Positions 33,986 to 46,117 of a stretch of 64,000 nucleotides of DNA are shown in pieces. How positions within the stretch are numbered: the first letter of the stretch is position 1; each line of letters begins with the position of its first letter. Location: NCBI GenBank assembly GCA_014529385.2, contig CM043944.1, forward strand, positions 167,781,740-167,845,739, in the 5' to 3' direction. Made by a program: the position numbers and the translations under genes. The DNA comes from Adiantum capillus-veneris (taxonomy: Eukaryota; Streptophyta; Polypodiopsida; Polypodiales; Pteridaceae). The notes under the pieces were generated by a model. The model made no database searches, was not told the origin of the DNA, and was given only the letters and a program-made list of their open reading frames with translations.

Positions 33986-35125
33986 TGCCCTAGAAGGGGC
34001 ATGGACTGTGGCGATGTGGGGAGATAGGGACACAGCAACTGGCCCTTTGCAAAACAACACAGGCAGTTGGAGCCTCGAAGAGCAGGGGGTAGGGGAGGCA
34101 GAGGGAGATGAGAAGGGTGTGAATGGGGACATAGAGGGGAAGGCTTAGCCGCTGCGACAGAGAGCACAAATCGTATGACAATGCCTTGAGAAGCCGTCAT
34201 CCCCTGCATGTTGAGCTTAATGGGCATGCATACAACGTCTCACAAATAAAAGAAATTACATGTGCCCATAAGAATTTGCGGGTTACATACCTTTGTAGAT
34301 GTGGCAAATACTGAAGAATAGATCACATGGAAAGCTTAAAATCTACACTAGATGAAAGAGAGATTAGAATTCCTATTAGGAGGGATCCACATTCTAGCCA
34401 TCAACAATTTCACAGAATGTGAATGCTTACATTGATTACTCCACCTTTCCAAAAAAAAATTAAAAAATTGCATGGCCAACTATGAGCACGGAAGAGAACC
34501 ATAAACCATATACAAACCATACGTGTTCCAAAGAATAATTGGAAGAGGTATTGCCAATCCATCTACAACCTACGGAGAAGCAATATTACCAATAAACACC
34601 TTGACACATTCATCCATTGGTATTACATAACAATCCGCTACAAAATATATCTAGTTAGTCTCAAATGAAACACAAAATCCATTGTGGAGACCACAAAACA
34701 TCATGTTAGTAAGAAACCAAAATAATGTAGTTGAGAAGTAAGAAGCACGTCTTTCTATGAACGAGACAATATTTTTGGACAGAGGGATCTTACAGTCACA
34801 ATGATAATGCGAATACCTTATATACACTACTCCCAGTAGGAGAGTTGATTTCAATAAGGTTTGATTTGCCAAGGAAAATATGCTACAACTTGCATGAAAC
34901 ATATGACTTAAGCAATACACAAGATGATAATTTGTAACTCAACTTGGTTCCATTGATAGCATATTCCTAATGGCTTCCAAAAAAATTAAAAGGTGCTCCT
35001 AATTCAAAGATTCCACTCAAAAACAACAAAAAAAAAACGATGCGTTAATTTATAGCACGTAATGATAGGCAATGACGAAGCACATATATTTGCAAGAGTA
35101 TTACCTAAGAAAGATGAATACAACG

Positions 35126-35126
<1 letters not shown>
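33984..35126. other. Anonymous spacer
   Basis: No domain-bearing frame and no repeat structure that I can support. A 114-codon minus-strand frame at 33,883-34,227 is partly translated from the microsatellite. Confidence 0.35.
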
Positions 35127-35182
<56 letters not shown>

Positions 35183-35183
35183 G
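35127..35183. repeat. Compound (TG)n(AG)n microsatellite
   Basis: About 18 TG units are followed by about 10 AG units, in the same order as at 22,148 and 63,249. Confidence 0.95.
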
Positions 35184-35252
35184 AAAACTTACAAGAAAAC
35201 GCTAAAGAAAAATGAAAGAGCAAAGAAACAACTATTTATATGGACACAAAAG

Positions 35253-35335
35253 GTCTTTTGACTTTCCATCTTCATTTGTCTTTTGACTTTCCACCTTCAT
35301 TCGTCTTTTGACTTTGCACCTTCATCTGTCTTTTC
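35253..35335. repeat. 25-bp minisatellite, three copies plus a partial
   Basis: GTCTTTTGACTTTCCACCTT-type units start at 35,253, 35,278 and 35,303, with a truncated fourth at 35,328. Confidence 0.85.
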
Positions 35336-35497
35336 ATTTCCTAAAATTACCCTTCACTTATACACTTAATATGTTTTGAAATAATTTTTATTTTTCTGAG
35401 ATTAGGGAGACCTAATAGCATCATACATTAATTATCTAGCTTGTTCATGATTCCCTCTGGGCATCCTTTTGCAAAGCCATGGGTGATTGAGAACTTT

Positions 35498-35498
<1 letters not shown>

Positions 35499-35529
<31 letters not shown>
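35499..35529. repeat. (AG)15 microsatellite
   Basis: Uninterrupted AG run. Confidence 0.9.
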
Positions 35530-35532
<3 letters not shown>

Positions 35533-36591
35533 GCTAAATGTGCAAAAAATTAATGAACTAAAAGCAGCATGCAATGTCTTCACAACTACCAAATAAAAAT
35601 TCAAAGAGGATACTTGATAGAAAAGAGACTTTGGAATGTCATTAAACCATTATCCAAAGGTGAAGCAGGAACGTCTGCAGTTGTAACACATGCAACTGAA
35701 TTCGTAAAAATGTTTCATATCTGTTGAACTTTGGGATTCCGATGCTTTGTGCGAGTGAGCTAGGTGTCCACGCAGAAAAAATTTATCCACAAAAGAGTTG
35801 TTTGTCTCAAGAAAAAAACGCTCGAAAAATCTCAGCCCAAAAAAAAAAAAAAAACTTATTTAAAAAGGAGGGGATCAGGATCTTACCCCAAGCCCAAGCC
35901 CAGGCCTAGTCCTCAGTCCTTAGTCTTATGATATAGTATAGACACTAAGCTTAAGCTTAAGCCCAAGCCCAGGCCTCAGTCTTATGATATAGTATAAATA
36001 CTAATATATATATATATATAAAAATAAAGACTAGGCCCTCAAGCGAGGGAGGGCATGTGGGACAAGTCCTTCAAGTCCTCCACCATTCCTTTCACACTTA
36101 CCCCTTGAACTTACTAATTTTAGTCTTCTTCTTGACTAGGAAAATACTATTTTTAGGATTTCAAGGGCTTTAAGTAGCCAAATTGGGGGCTATAATGCAC
36201 GGGACGTCCCTCTAACCAAGACATTCGTTTTGAGCTATCACACGTCATATTCTGTGGCTTGGTTAGAAAAAAGGACCAAAAAAACAAAAAATAATGAGTA
36301 AATTTGGGGTACAAAACATCCAAGAAACTAGGTGAGTTGCCTTCATGGGCACCCACCAACACTTCTAGAGTGTTGAGGTCACATGCACCTATGCTCTGGT
36401 CGTGTGCTAGAGGACGATCACATAGAGAGTGTTTCCGTTTATGCAGGCACCCATTATTCCTCCACATTAAGCTCTAGGTCCTCAACGAGAACCCAAGGTA
36501 GTACCATTCAGGACCCACATATTGCGGGCTACCTATACGCCAACCCCCATTCTACATGCAGTGACTTGGCAACATTTGATCAATCTATTGG
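35530..36591. repeat. Spacer with a short tandem duplication and (TA)n
   Basis: An A-rich run lies at 35,837-35,854. The phrase AAGCCCAAGCCCAGGCCT followed by GTCTTATGATATAGTATA occurs at about 35,887-35,940 and again at 35,959-35,999. A (TA)n run lies at 36,004-36,020. The rest may be the leader of the gag-bearing element downstream. Confidence 0.5.
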
Positions 36592-38424
36592 TTGATATAT
36601 TGCGAAAATATGCATAACACGCCTGATAGAGAGCCTAGAAGTAAGGCAATACAAATAGCCAAGCTCACACAAAAATTTAGTGGAGACGGGGATATGAGAA
36701 AGCATATCAAAATATTTGAACAAATATGTGATTCCCTCGGAGACACAATGACCTGCATCAAAGTAATGCTTTAAGCCTAACCTTGAGTGAGAAGGTTGGG
36801 GATTGGTATAGAACCCTAAGGGTGGAAGAGAAAACGATTTACCCTACTCTTAAGAGATTGTTATCGAAAGAGTACATACGAGAGGGAGTACTTTGGGGTG
36901 TAGCATCTCAGCTCCAAAAATCCCAACGAGGGGAGGGGGAGTCCGTGAGAGACTTTATTAGTTGCTTAAAGCATTTGAATTCTCGTTGTAATCCAAATGA
37001 GCGCTTCAATAATACTCAATTGCTTGATAGATTCATTAAGGGACTATAGCATGAGGATATCTAAAATGGACTAGTCTTTAGAGGTATCACCACTTGGGAA
37101 GCAGTCACCACCAATGCAATCCAATTGGAGGACAACTTAATGATTCAAGGAGAAGGAGTGTCTGTTGAGCCTAAATCTACTAGCTCGCAAGCATCGAGGC
37201 ATGAGCCAATGACCATAAAGCCTATTGCTAAAGAGCCAAAGATATCTGAGATGACTTTAGCATATCTCACCAAGGCCATTCAATAAAGTCTTAGAGACAA
37301 TCGTGCTCCACAAAACAACCATATGTATCCAAGAAGGGAGCAACAATGGTGCTCAATTTGCTATGGTCCACATAGTACCAGTGAATGCCCTACATTTAGA
37401 GTATAACTTAATGGGAATTGCAATGCATGTGGGAGGTATGGTCATCAAGCCAAGGATTTCATAGTATTTAAATGTGTGATGGCATAGACCAACCTTAGCA
37501 TGGACGAACACACCTCAAGTGTCTGCATTGATGCCAACAACGCCTCTTGAACAACAGTCACAACACATGGTCCCTACGGATCAAACTGTTGTTCAAACAA
37601 TACCCTTATCACCTTCTCTGCTAGGACCGCAACCCCCACATCCAAGAATCACTTCTGTAAATAAGTGGGTTGTGAGTCATCCATTGCTTGTTTGGAAGGC
37701 TGTGAGAAGATATAATAGACCCTAATGTTGCCTATGGGATTGATGCACTTGAAGAAATTCCACAATACTACATGGAGGACTATTGGAGACAAGTCAAAAT
37801 TGTCTATCAAGTAGCTGCTCTTGCGGCAAGAGGCTAAAATAGCAATTTTACTACCAAGAGACCACCTCTTCATGCTACAAGTGTGGGGGTCCACATTGTG
37901 TAGTCGAGTTTCCTATTAGACTACAAAAGAATGCCACACTAATGCAAACAAATCAAGCGAGCATGTCTACAATGCCGATACTCATGTGTAATCGTTGTGG
38001 CATAGATCATTTGATTGCCCAATGTCCTAATAATCCAAATGCGACAAAGATCACGCCATTGAACTTAATTGAGGTCACCGGGGAGCCATCACAAAGTACA
38101 CCTGTGGTACTGATAAATGTACTCACACGATTGATGCTCCAAAACCAAAATTATATTCTTGAAGAAAGAAACACGGTATCAATTGCCCAATCTCAAAAGA
38201 AGAACAAAACACGAAGGAAGAGATCGCAAAATGCAACAAAGTCAGACCCCGGTTCAAAGACCAACATAGGGATTGGTGACGACCCCGTATATATGAGCGA
38301 CACTGAAGAGGATTCTGATTCAGGTGAGACCATGGAGATTAAAACGACCATTAGGAAAGAAACAAACACAGGAGATCGTCATGAGCCACAATGGCCAGGA
38401 CCCAAGAAAAAGATAGGAACTTAG
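36592..38424 (+). pseudogene. LTR-retrotransposon gag (Ty3/gypsy-like), broken
   Basis: Gag forms the virus-like particle of the element. The N-terminal part reads LTQKFSGDGDMRKHIKIFEQ and, after a frame break near 36,775, KVGDWYRTLRVEEKTIYPTL and SVRDFISCLKHLNSRCN, the pattern of the plant retrotransposon gag domain (36,650-37,049). Downstream, zinc-knuckle-like motifs occur: WCSICYGPHSTSECP near 37,350, CNACGRYGHQAKDF near 37,430 (last Cys lost) and CNRCGIDHLIAQCP near 37,990. A Lys/Glu/Ser-rich tail ends at 38,424. Stops at 37,047, about 37,285 and elsewhere make it non-functional. No protease or RT follows, so the element is deleted or non-autonomous. Confidence 0.65.
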
Positions 38425-39768
38425 TACATCCTATATAAGAGATCAAGCGAGTCAAGGAATTAACGAGCTTGGTAGAAGAGACCCAAAGGGACCTAGAGCC
38501 AGCATCTAGATAGATCCAGATTACAGACACAGAGTTCCCTACGCAAGATCAACCTCACAAAGACCATAGACCACTAGCAATACCTAGTGTCATCCAAGAA
38601 GAAAGTGACTTTCAGTCGTGGGAAAGTGGGCGTACTCCCTTCTTGTTAGAGAGAATGTTTAGGCTTCAGAAGTGAGAACCACCATCATGTCTAAACTTTA
38701 TGGAGACCCCGAGATATTCTTAGCTCTTCAAGCTTTCCTCAATGGAGAACTGAAAGTCGGGCAACCACAATTTTCCCAGATGGATGGAGCTAGGGAGGTG
38801 CCAATAGAGGAGGAACACTTACATCCACAACCCAACCTAGATGAACCTGACACACTTCTGTCAGTTATGACAACAGGGTCGTAGCTCAAGACTTTTTGGT
38901 CATGCCTATTGAAACTATGGAAGGTAATATAAACCTAGGACGTAGATGGATGATATCAACCAAATACACTATTAATTGGGGAACAGGGAGTGTTACAACA
39001 GAGAAACTAACTCTTAGCCCTGCCACTAAAGCCATAGTCCCTGATATATCACCTCCTGAGGAAATAAAACCCAAAAAATTGCATGTCCAAGAGTCTGTGC
39101 CTATGGCCCAACCCTCTAGAGCTTCAGCTTCTGTAGCTAAAACAAAACATGAGACACACAAGAACCATCATAATATAACAAAGAAAACATATAAATGAGT
39201 CCATAAAGCTTCTTTAGCGACCATTTTTGAAGCTAAAAAAGAGAATCCTTGTAAGAGATGCCCCACTTGCTCCAAAAAATGTAAGAAAATGTTGCTTTGG
39301 ATTCTTAAACAACTATTGGAAGCCCCGGGCTACTATGAAGGGAATGATCAAATCTGGTTGAAGACCGTGGCAAGGGAAATATCACAGAACAATATACACC
39401 TTATCCGGAGCAAGTTTGGGTACCGAAGCAAGAACAACTTGTTTTGCTCGGCTCAAACATAGAAAAAATAAATGAAGCTTCTTGCTCTTCATGTAGTTCT
39501 TCTACAAAAACACAAGCTTCTTCCCAACTTCCACCTACCACCAAAATTGTAAAGAAAAACAAGGAAGAAATAACACCTCCAATTGTAAATTCATCACCTA
39601 AAACAACATTTCAAGTAAAATCATGGGAGAGTACCCTACCACCCTTGGAACTAGATGAAACGCAAAAACTATTGGTCAAAGTCTTCACCCATTACAACTT
39701 GGAACAATTGGTTTCAAAAGGTGACTACATTGTTCCAAAAGGTATGATCTGCCCAAAGAAGGGGGGAG
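38425..39768 (+). pseudogene. Degenerate 3' internal region of the gag-bearing element
   Basis: Open pieces at 38,672-38,884, 38,896-39,198 and 39,444 onward have a Pro/Ser/Lys-rich composition. A short Cys-rich patch CKRCPTCSKKCKKM lies near 39,257. None is a domain I know. The region ends in the purine tract AAAGAAGGGGGGAG at 39,755-39,768. Confidence 0.4.
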
Positions 39769-40100
39769 TGTTTGCTGACATCCATCATTCACTTGCTCCC
39801 CTCTTAACCTTCCTCCCTTACCTCTCAATCTCCCAATCTAAGGGAATGTATATATATAGCCCTATACTCAAGAAAACAAAAATAAAAAGTAAAAGAGCAA
39901 GAGACACCAAACAAAAGCTTGAAACCTACAAACTCTAGTACATGACCCAAAAATCATAATAACACATTATGCACAAGGACACGACCTTTTCACATGACTC
40001 TTATAATATTTTCACACTAACCAAAATCTATTTGTGTGTACAAATATGGCTAGTATGCTAGAGTCATCCACTCCTACCTTGAGTGAGAGGTACCCTCTTT
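39769..40100 (+). mobile_element. Probable 3' LTR start after a polypurine tract
   Basis: TGTTTGCTGACATCC follows directly on AAAGAAGGGGGGAG, the usual PPT/LTR junction. A TATA-rich GTATATATATAGCC lies at about 39,847. No 5' partner was found and the right end is not defined. Confidence 0.4.
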
Positions 40101-43100
40101 ACTTTTCACAAGTGTTTCACAGGTCTACCCAGTGCTTGCATGTGAATGGGATTTGGTAGATACACTAGCGTGTGATAGAAATTTTGACGAATTAGAATGG
40201 TTGATACGTCTCTTGACCATGATTGATTCCCTACTTAGTAGAGAATGTCTCTCTGATTTCACAAGCTTACCCTTTTAACCAAGATGACTATACGTGCCTA
40301 GTGACAATCTTAGTGAACATATGTGCATCTAATGATGACGAGATTTATATGATTACATAGATGGCACGTATGGTCTCATGGATGATGACTTTATTTTTCT
40401 CGAAGATGACAAGGATAGGGTTTAGACTTAGGGCTACCCGCCTATCTCTACAATATTTTGTTCCCTTGACCCTCTAGGGGGGTGCAAATAATTAGGTTAG
40501 GGTTCTTTATGTTGTTTTGATTGTGTTCAATAAAGGTCGGTGCCTCTTCCCACTGATGTGTCTCCTAGAGGTATTCCTTGTCTTTTCTAGTGTGTGCAGA
40601 TACTCAAAAATAGTGTTGCCACTGTGCCTTATTGCATAGCATTTTAAGGTCCAAAAACCACCCAGATACATTGAACCCAATCTTCACATTGTTGTGGTTA
40701 TGGCCACCGGAATGTCAGAGCAAAGAATGATTAGGTGTGATCTCGGTACCTACATTTTAGAAAATCCAATCGAAGAAAATCTCAAGAACAATGACAAAAA
40801 CAAAACGTATATGGATGGGGGACCAGTGTTAACAAGAATTTCGTACTAGGCTTTGGGAATGATTAATGAGCTAACGCCAGTCAGATGCTTTTGGTCATTT
40901 CTTAGGGTCAAAAGGAAGTGAAACATAGTTGGAATTGCTGCATACGTCAAACCATGTGGTTAGGCCAGTAGGGCAGGGCCCTCAATAGTGCAACCCCCCA
41001 AAAAAGCAACTAGACAGAGCTCCAGAAGAAAGAAATTGGATAGTGAAGAGACAGAGTCCGATATAAAGCTTAGTGGAGAAATCAAACCAAAGAACAAGGC
41101 CACTCCATCTAAATACCAAACTTCCAAAGAGGAAGAGGATGATGAAGAAAAATAAGAATACACGCTCCACCGGGTATGCCTAAAAAGAAGATCTGCTATT
41201 CATAGATATCAGATCTCTCAAACACAAAGGTCTATGGAAGATGAACAAGCTCAAAGAGAGGAAACCCACAAAAAGAACGCAAAAGAAAACAAAATTGGGA
41301 GCTGAGGCAGATGATGAAGGGGACAATGAGGAAGACAAGCCATTGGAGCAACGGAAGGGAGAAAGATTAGGATAGATCAAGTAGTACAAACGAAGACATG
41401 CCAAAGATGATTTGGAGATCACTGGCATAGTGAAACAACGGATTCAAAAAAAGCTCAAGAAAAAATCAAAACAAAGAGCACAACAAGATGCTAATAGGCA
41501 AAAGGCCAATGACCTCAAATCATTGGATGAATCCACGCACTCTCAAGATAAAGATGAGGCTAAAAGAGGACAAACACATCAAGAGCACAAGGACGGGAGG
41601 GAAGAGGATAAGACCGGTGAGGAGAGTTGGTGTGGAACCCTTAGAAATCCATACTAATAACATTCACCAAACTCAAATCAACGAACCACCCCTCCTTTGG
41701 CTCAAGAATCAGCAAACTAAGCAGTAAACCAAGAAACTGGCAAGCAAAAGTAGCAAGTGCTAGAGATTACACCACCAATTGAAGATACAGCAAGGATGAA
41801 GGACCAAGAAGGAAAGAAGCTAGCCTCACCTGATAGAGTTGAAAAAGAACAACAAAAGATCAAGGATGAGAAAGAAGAAAAAAGGAAAAAGCGGACACCT
41901 TCAGCAAGCCGCACATATCTCATAAGGAACCGTTGTCCCCCTGCTCTTAAGAATTGTTAGAATAGGGAAAGAAAATGGTGCACTCATTTGATGTTGATGA
42001 GCACCTTGAGCATATAAAATTACAAAACAGTGCCAGAGGGCTCTCAACAACCTTAAAGAGTTGGATTTAAGAGAAACCAAAGCGAAAGAAGCAAAGGCAA
42101 TTGAGTTAAATCAACAGGTATAAAATAAGATTGAAGAGCATTCTCGGGGGGTGCACTATGTAATCATGTTAATGTATAGCATGAGTTCGAAAGGAGGGAT
42201 TTTACAATGCAAAAATTTTAGGCAATTTAACAAAGATACATCAAAATAAGGGGTCATTTTATTCATTTAGACGTGTTACAAGAGGGGGGGGGTTTTAATA
42301 CCCTGCAAACGCACGTTATATAGGGGGAACTAAACGGTGAACCCCCCGAGAAAGCATTAAGGAAATTTTGAACTCTCAAATGGGCCGTATAAGGACTTTG
42401 ACTTTCTCCCTCTTTTCCAAAACGATCGCACGATAAAAAATTTAACTATGAAATCAAAACTTGTCGGAACTTTTAAATTTAGAATGTACTCGTCGAGATC
42501 TATCCATTGATATATAGCATGCCATCAGATTCCTTATATTCTAGAAGAATCTATTTTTGATGTGACAACTCCGTCTTATAAATGGAATCTCTCCCCACAT
42601 TTCAGCTTCAGTGAGGAGGCCATAACTTCTACAAATCAACTCCAAATTTGCCGCAGTTTTTGGGGATTTAGAACCTATTTTCTAAGACCTTTCCAATGAT
42701 ATGTTGGTTGACAGGGTTTTTGACCGTCTCACAAAGAATACATGAGATATGATCACCCCTGATGAAGTAGTAAAGACTCATGGGCATGAAATGATCTCTC
42801 TACCACTAATGAGACAAGAGGCCCTCCTTTGGAAGAAGAAGATGTTGCCTAGTCTCGACGCCAACCATAAAGGGAATTACAGGGATGTCCCGTAACGGCT
42901 AACCAAGTCTTGAACATCCTTGAGAACCAACCATATGGAGAAATAAATGGTTTGAGAAGTGCCCAACATATGAAACCTACTGCAAAATTATGCCACAATA
43001 CCTCAAGATCGATCCAACCTTCTGCCCTATCAATAGGTGGAGATCATGGGATAATTTCTATTCTTAGCAAATCAAAAGACCAGCAGTGTTGAACTACCCA

Positions 43101-43729
43101 ATTCTCACAAAGCCAATAGGAAACTTCCCTCCATCGGAAAAGTATATGGTCAACATTCTAGAAGGAACTCATCAAACAAATGAAGGATGTTTTGGATCTA
43201 AAATGCCAGATGCTGGTGAAGATTGCCAAGATGCTAATCACATGTATCATCGCATTTGAAGATATAGAAGCAGCAAAACATCCATGGTAGGTATGCCTCA
43301 AAGGAACGAGAGGCTTGTGTTGGACTCTAGAGATAGAGATTCCCAACAAAAAGGTGATCATGAGGTTGTATGCCCAAGTCATGTTTTTGCCCTCTCACTA
43401 CATGAAAACAGGCGAGGAGGCATCCATGAGAGGGTTCTTTGAACTCGATTCATCCATCTTCAACCCCATGACAAAGAATCTACCTGCCAGATATATAGCT
43501 TATCAAAGCACATTGAGCAAAAATCATTTCAGAGAGCTAGTAACAAAGGTAGAAATTGAAGCATGAGGAAAAAAATTTACTCTTCTTATTCATACAATTG
43601 AGAAACGAACACTAGATTACTGAAGAAGGCTACATTCAGCTCAATCCCACAATTGCCCAAGCAACTCAAAGATAGCCCAGTGGCACAGCGAATCAAAAAA
43701 TAGATAGTTTGCACAAGGACATACAAAGA
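40101..43729 (+). pseudogene. Lys/Glu-rich decayed ORFs of a second LTR element
   Basis: A gag-like start (ATGTCAGAGCAAAGAATG near 40,712) leads into broken, strongly charged readings: KPKNKATPSKYQTSKEEEDD near 41,090, QRIQKKLKKKSKQRAQQDAN near 41,440 and later MRLYAQVMFLPSHYMKTGEE near 43,360. The charged stretches look coiled-coil or disordered, and I recognise no enzyme domain. A similar composition at 50,000-50,503 suggests a related element. The region ends in a purine tract and an LTR, so a non-autonomous LTR retrotransposon is the simplest reading. Confidence 0.4.
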
Positions 43730-43744
43730 CAAGGAAGGGGGGAA
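43730..43744 (+). promoter_or_regulatory. Polypurine tract
   Basis: AAGGAAGGGGGGAA lies immediately before TGTTGGCAGTC. This is the plus-strand primer expected at the 3' end of an LTR element. Confidence 0.6.
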
Positions 43745-44178
43745 TGTTGGCAGTCAAGCCAGAATAGAGCCCTTCAAGTTGACCCCTTCTCCCACGAGCC
43801 CAAAATTTTGATGTATCTTCATTATATTTTTTAGAATACTTGTAATTATTTGATAATCTCTGATTATATATGGGCAATCTCTAAAAAGCTGAGTCATCAA
43901 GTCTATAATGGAGTTTGAGTCCTGTAAAGTCAACCACCACTGGTCAAAAGAGCCCTAGGTATAAAGCCTATTTTGTAAAGTGGGAAAAGGACACCCTGAT
44001 CATTATCAAGTTTGGAGTGTTGAAGCGTACGACTGAGAGCGGCTACTCTCTTGCAAATTGTAATCATCATAACTTGAGCTCTGGTAATCACATTTCAATT
44101 CCAAAACTTGCATTGTGTTTCTTCTCCATTGCTCTTTCATTCAAGTATATTCATTATCGATTCTACGATGATTTGTGA
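43745..44178 (+). mobile_element. 3' LTR (diverged relative of the 25.7 and 48.9 kb LTRs)
   Basis: Starts TGTTGGCAGTC after the purine tract. CCCTAGGTATAAAG is at about 43,953-43,966, and 'TTTCAATTCCAAAACTTGC' (44,094) resembles 'TTTCAATTTCAAAACTTGC' at 26,052 in the other LTR. The right boundary is approximate. Confidence 0.55.
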
Positions 44179-45512
44179 CTACATGTCAGTAGGTTAAATT
44201 TGCTATTTTGAATGCATTAATGCATTAGGAAGAGTATGGGGTCAAAGAGTGTATCTTTATTTTCCATGAGATTATAGATGTGATTAACATTTTGATGAAT
44301 AGGTACACGCCATGTGTGCAAGAATGGTGGGTGTGTAAAAGAGTTGTAAGAGTGGTCAAACAATGCATTTTCCCCTCCCAAAAAAGAAGTGGACAATTTT
44401 ATAATTTTTGGCCTTTCATAGCTCCTACATACAATCTCAAATTTGAGCGGAGATTGTAGATATGTGATCTACACACTAAGTTCTGTCCATAGATATGTTA
44501 CATGATATGGTTTTTCCCGCTAGATTTTAAGTTTCATTTTGGGGGAAAATTTGAATTCAAATAAGCTAGCCGTTTGGTGTGTTTGAATTCAAAAGTTGTC
44601 CTTTGATTGCTTTCTTAATACCAAAGTTTTGACTCCCTTAAACTGCCAAATAAAGAGGCCCTCCTAGACCCCATTCTCTTCCTAATGGACTATTTTTTGA
44701 CATTCTGACCATAGGAGAGTGTTCCTAGACACTATGGCGACCTTTTTGGTTTGTACTCTTGCAGTTTCCAAGACCTTGATACTGATGGATTTTGTTTTTG
44801 GTACCTCCTCAAATTGTGACCAAACTTGGTAGGTTGGCGCCTCTAAGTGTCTTAGAACTCTTCCTAAAGTTTTTTAGCATTTGGACATCATTTGAGTGCC
44901 AAAATAGGTTGATGATTGAGTGTGGTGACATAGAACATAGGCGGGTTGCTAAATTCTAGAGTGATAGATTTGCATGTGCTAGAGATATTTTCATTCTTTA
45001 GGTTCACTTCTTGAGGTTGACACCCTCAAAGAGTCTATGTGCCCCATCCGAGTCGCTTCCTTGAGTATTGAAATTATGTTAGTGCTAGAAATCCATGCTT
45101 CGTGATGACCCGCTAATGGGGCTACATCATAGATCTCTTTGGCAGCATTTGTAGCTCCAGTGCTTGGTTGTATGCACTCTTGAATTGGCCATGGAATATG
45201 GACACATGATGTCTTTCTGGAAGTGCTTCATTAGCAACGGTCTTCTTAGCTTCATTGATAGACTCTTCTTACAAATGACATTTGGGTAGTTCGTGAAGAT
45301 TTTGCTTCAGTGTCTTCTTCTTTGGTGTTGTTGGTAAGTTTTGCATTGAGCCTAGGGTTAGTACACCAAAAATTTTCATTAGGTACATTTCAAAGCCCCA
45401 ATTGAGTGGTAATAGATCAAATTCAATTTTGAAAACAAATAAATACTTTTATAAACCGTAAAAACAAAATGCAGCCACCAAAACAGCATTCTGGCTAAAA
45501 ACTTACATTTGA
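44179..45512. other. Anonymous spacer
   Basis: No gene, satellite or paired repeat that I can support. Probably old retroelement sequence by context. Confidence 0.3.
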
Positions 45513-46117
45513 GATAATAAGTGCGCTTATTATCTTAAGCATAATTCTAGTTTCAAATTTTAAGTTTGACAGTGTACTTGGGTTATAGGCATTGAAAATG
45601 TGTATGATTTGGATTTTGAGAAAATTTGGATGTACGAATGCCAGGTCAGAATCATTTTTTTTGCTTGAAAGCTTTTGAAAATGAATTAGTGTTGGTGCAA
45701 ATACTTTGGATATACAAATTTTTCCAAAATTGATGTGTAGGCTTGTAACTGTATAATGTAGCTGATAGTGATAAGGTTTTGCAAAATTGGGTTCATTCTG
45801 GCATCAAAGATAATAAGTGCGGTTATTATCTATGGTGCCTTTTTTTTGTAATTTCTTGTCATGGGGTGGTTGACCATCATGTCCTATTACCTTGAATGTG
45901 ATTTTTCATGTTTTTGGGTTTGTGATTGTTCTTGTGGGCTAAATTTTGAAAACTAGAATCTCAAGTGTGTGTTCTTTTATGGTGAAAACAGAGTGAGTGG
46001 TTTTTGAGATGTAAATGGATTTAGGGATATAATGCAACATGTGGAAGGGATCTCTGGTGAAAAAGTGCATGTTGGGATGAAGTATGGGCCTAGAGATAAT
46101 AAGCATCCTTGTTATCT
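45513..46117. repeat. Three spaced GATAATAAG hairpins
   Basis: GATAATAAG-TGCG-CTTATTATC lies at 45,513-45,534, AGATAATAA-GTGCGG-TTATTATCT at 45,808-45,831, and the imperfect AGATAATAA-GCATCC-TTGTTATCT at 46,094-46,117. Spacing is about 294 and 286 bp. The first two follow a 'CATTCTGGC' word, so they may be parts of a diverged duplicated unit. A right half-site (GTTTATTATCTATAG) lies near 46,492. Confidence 0.7.

Noticed and set aside
36592-44178. One single autonomous Ty3/gypsy element spanning 36.6-44.2 kb
   Set aside because: A PPT and LTR-like start at 39,755-39,769 interrupt it, no protease, RT or integrase is seen, and no paired LTRs were found. Two decayed elements fit better.
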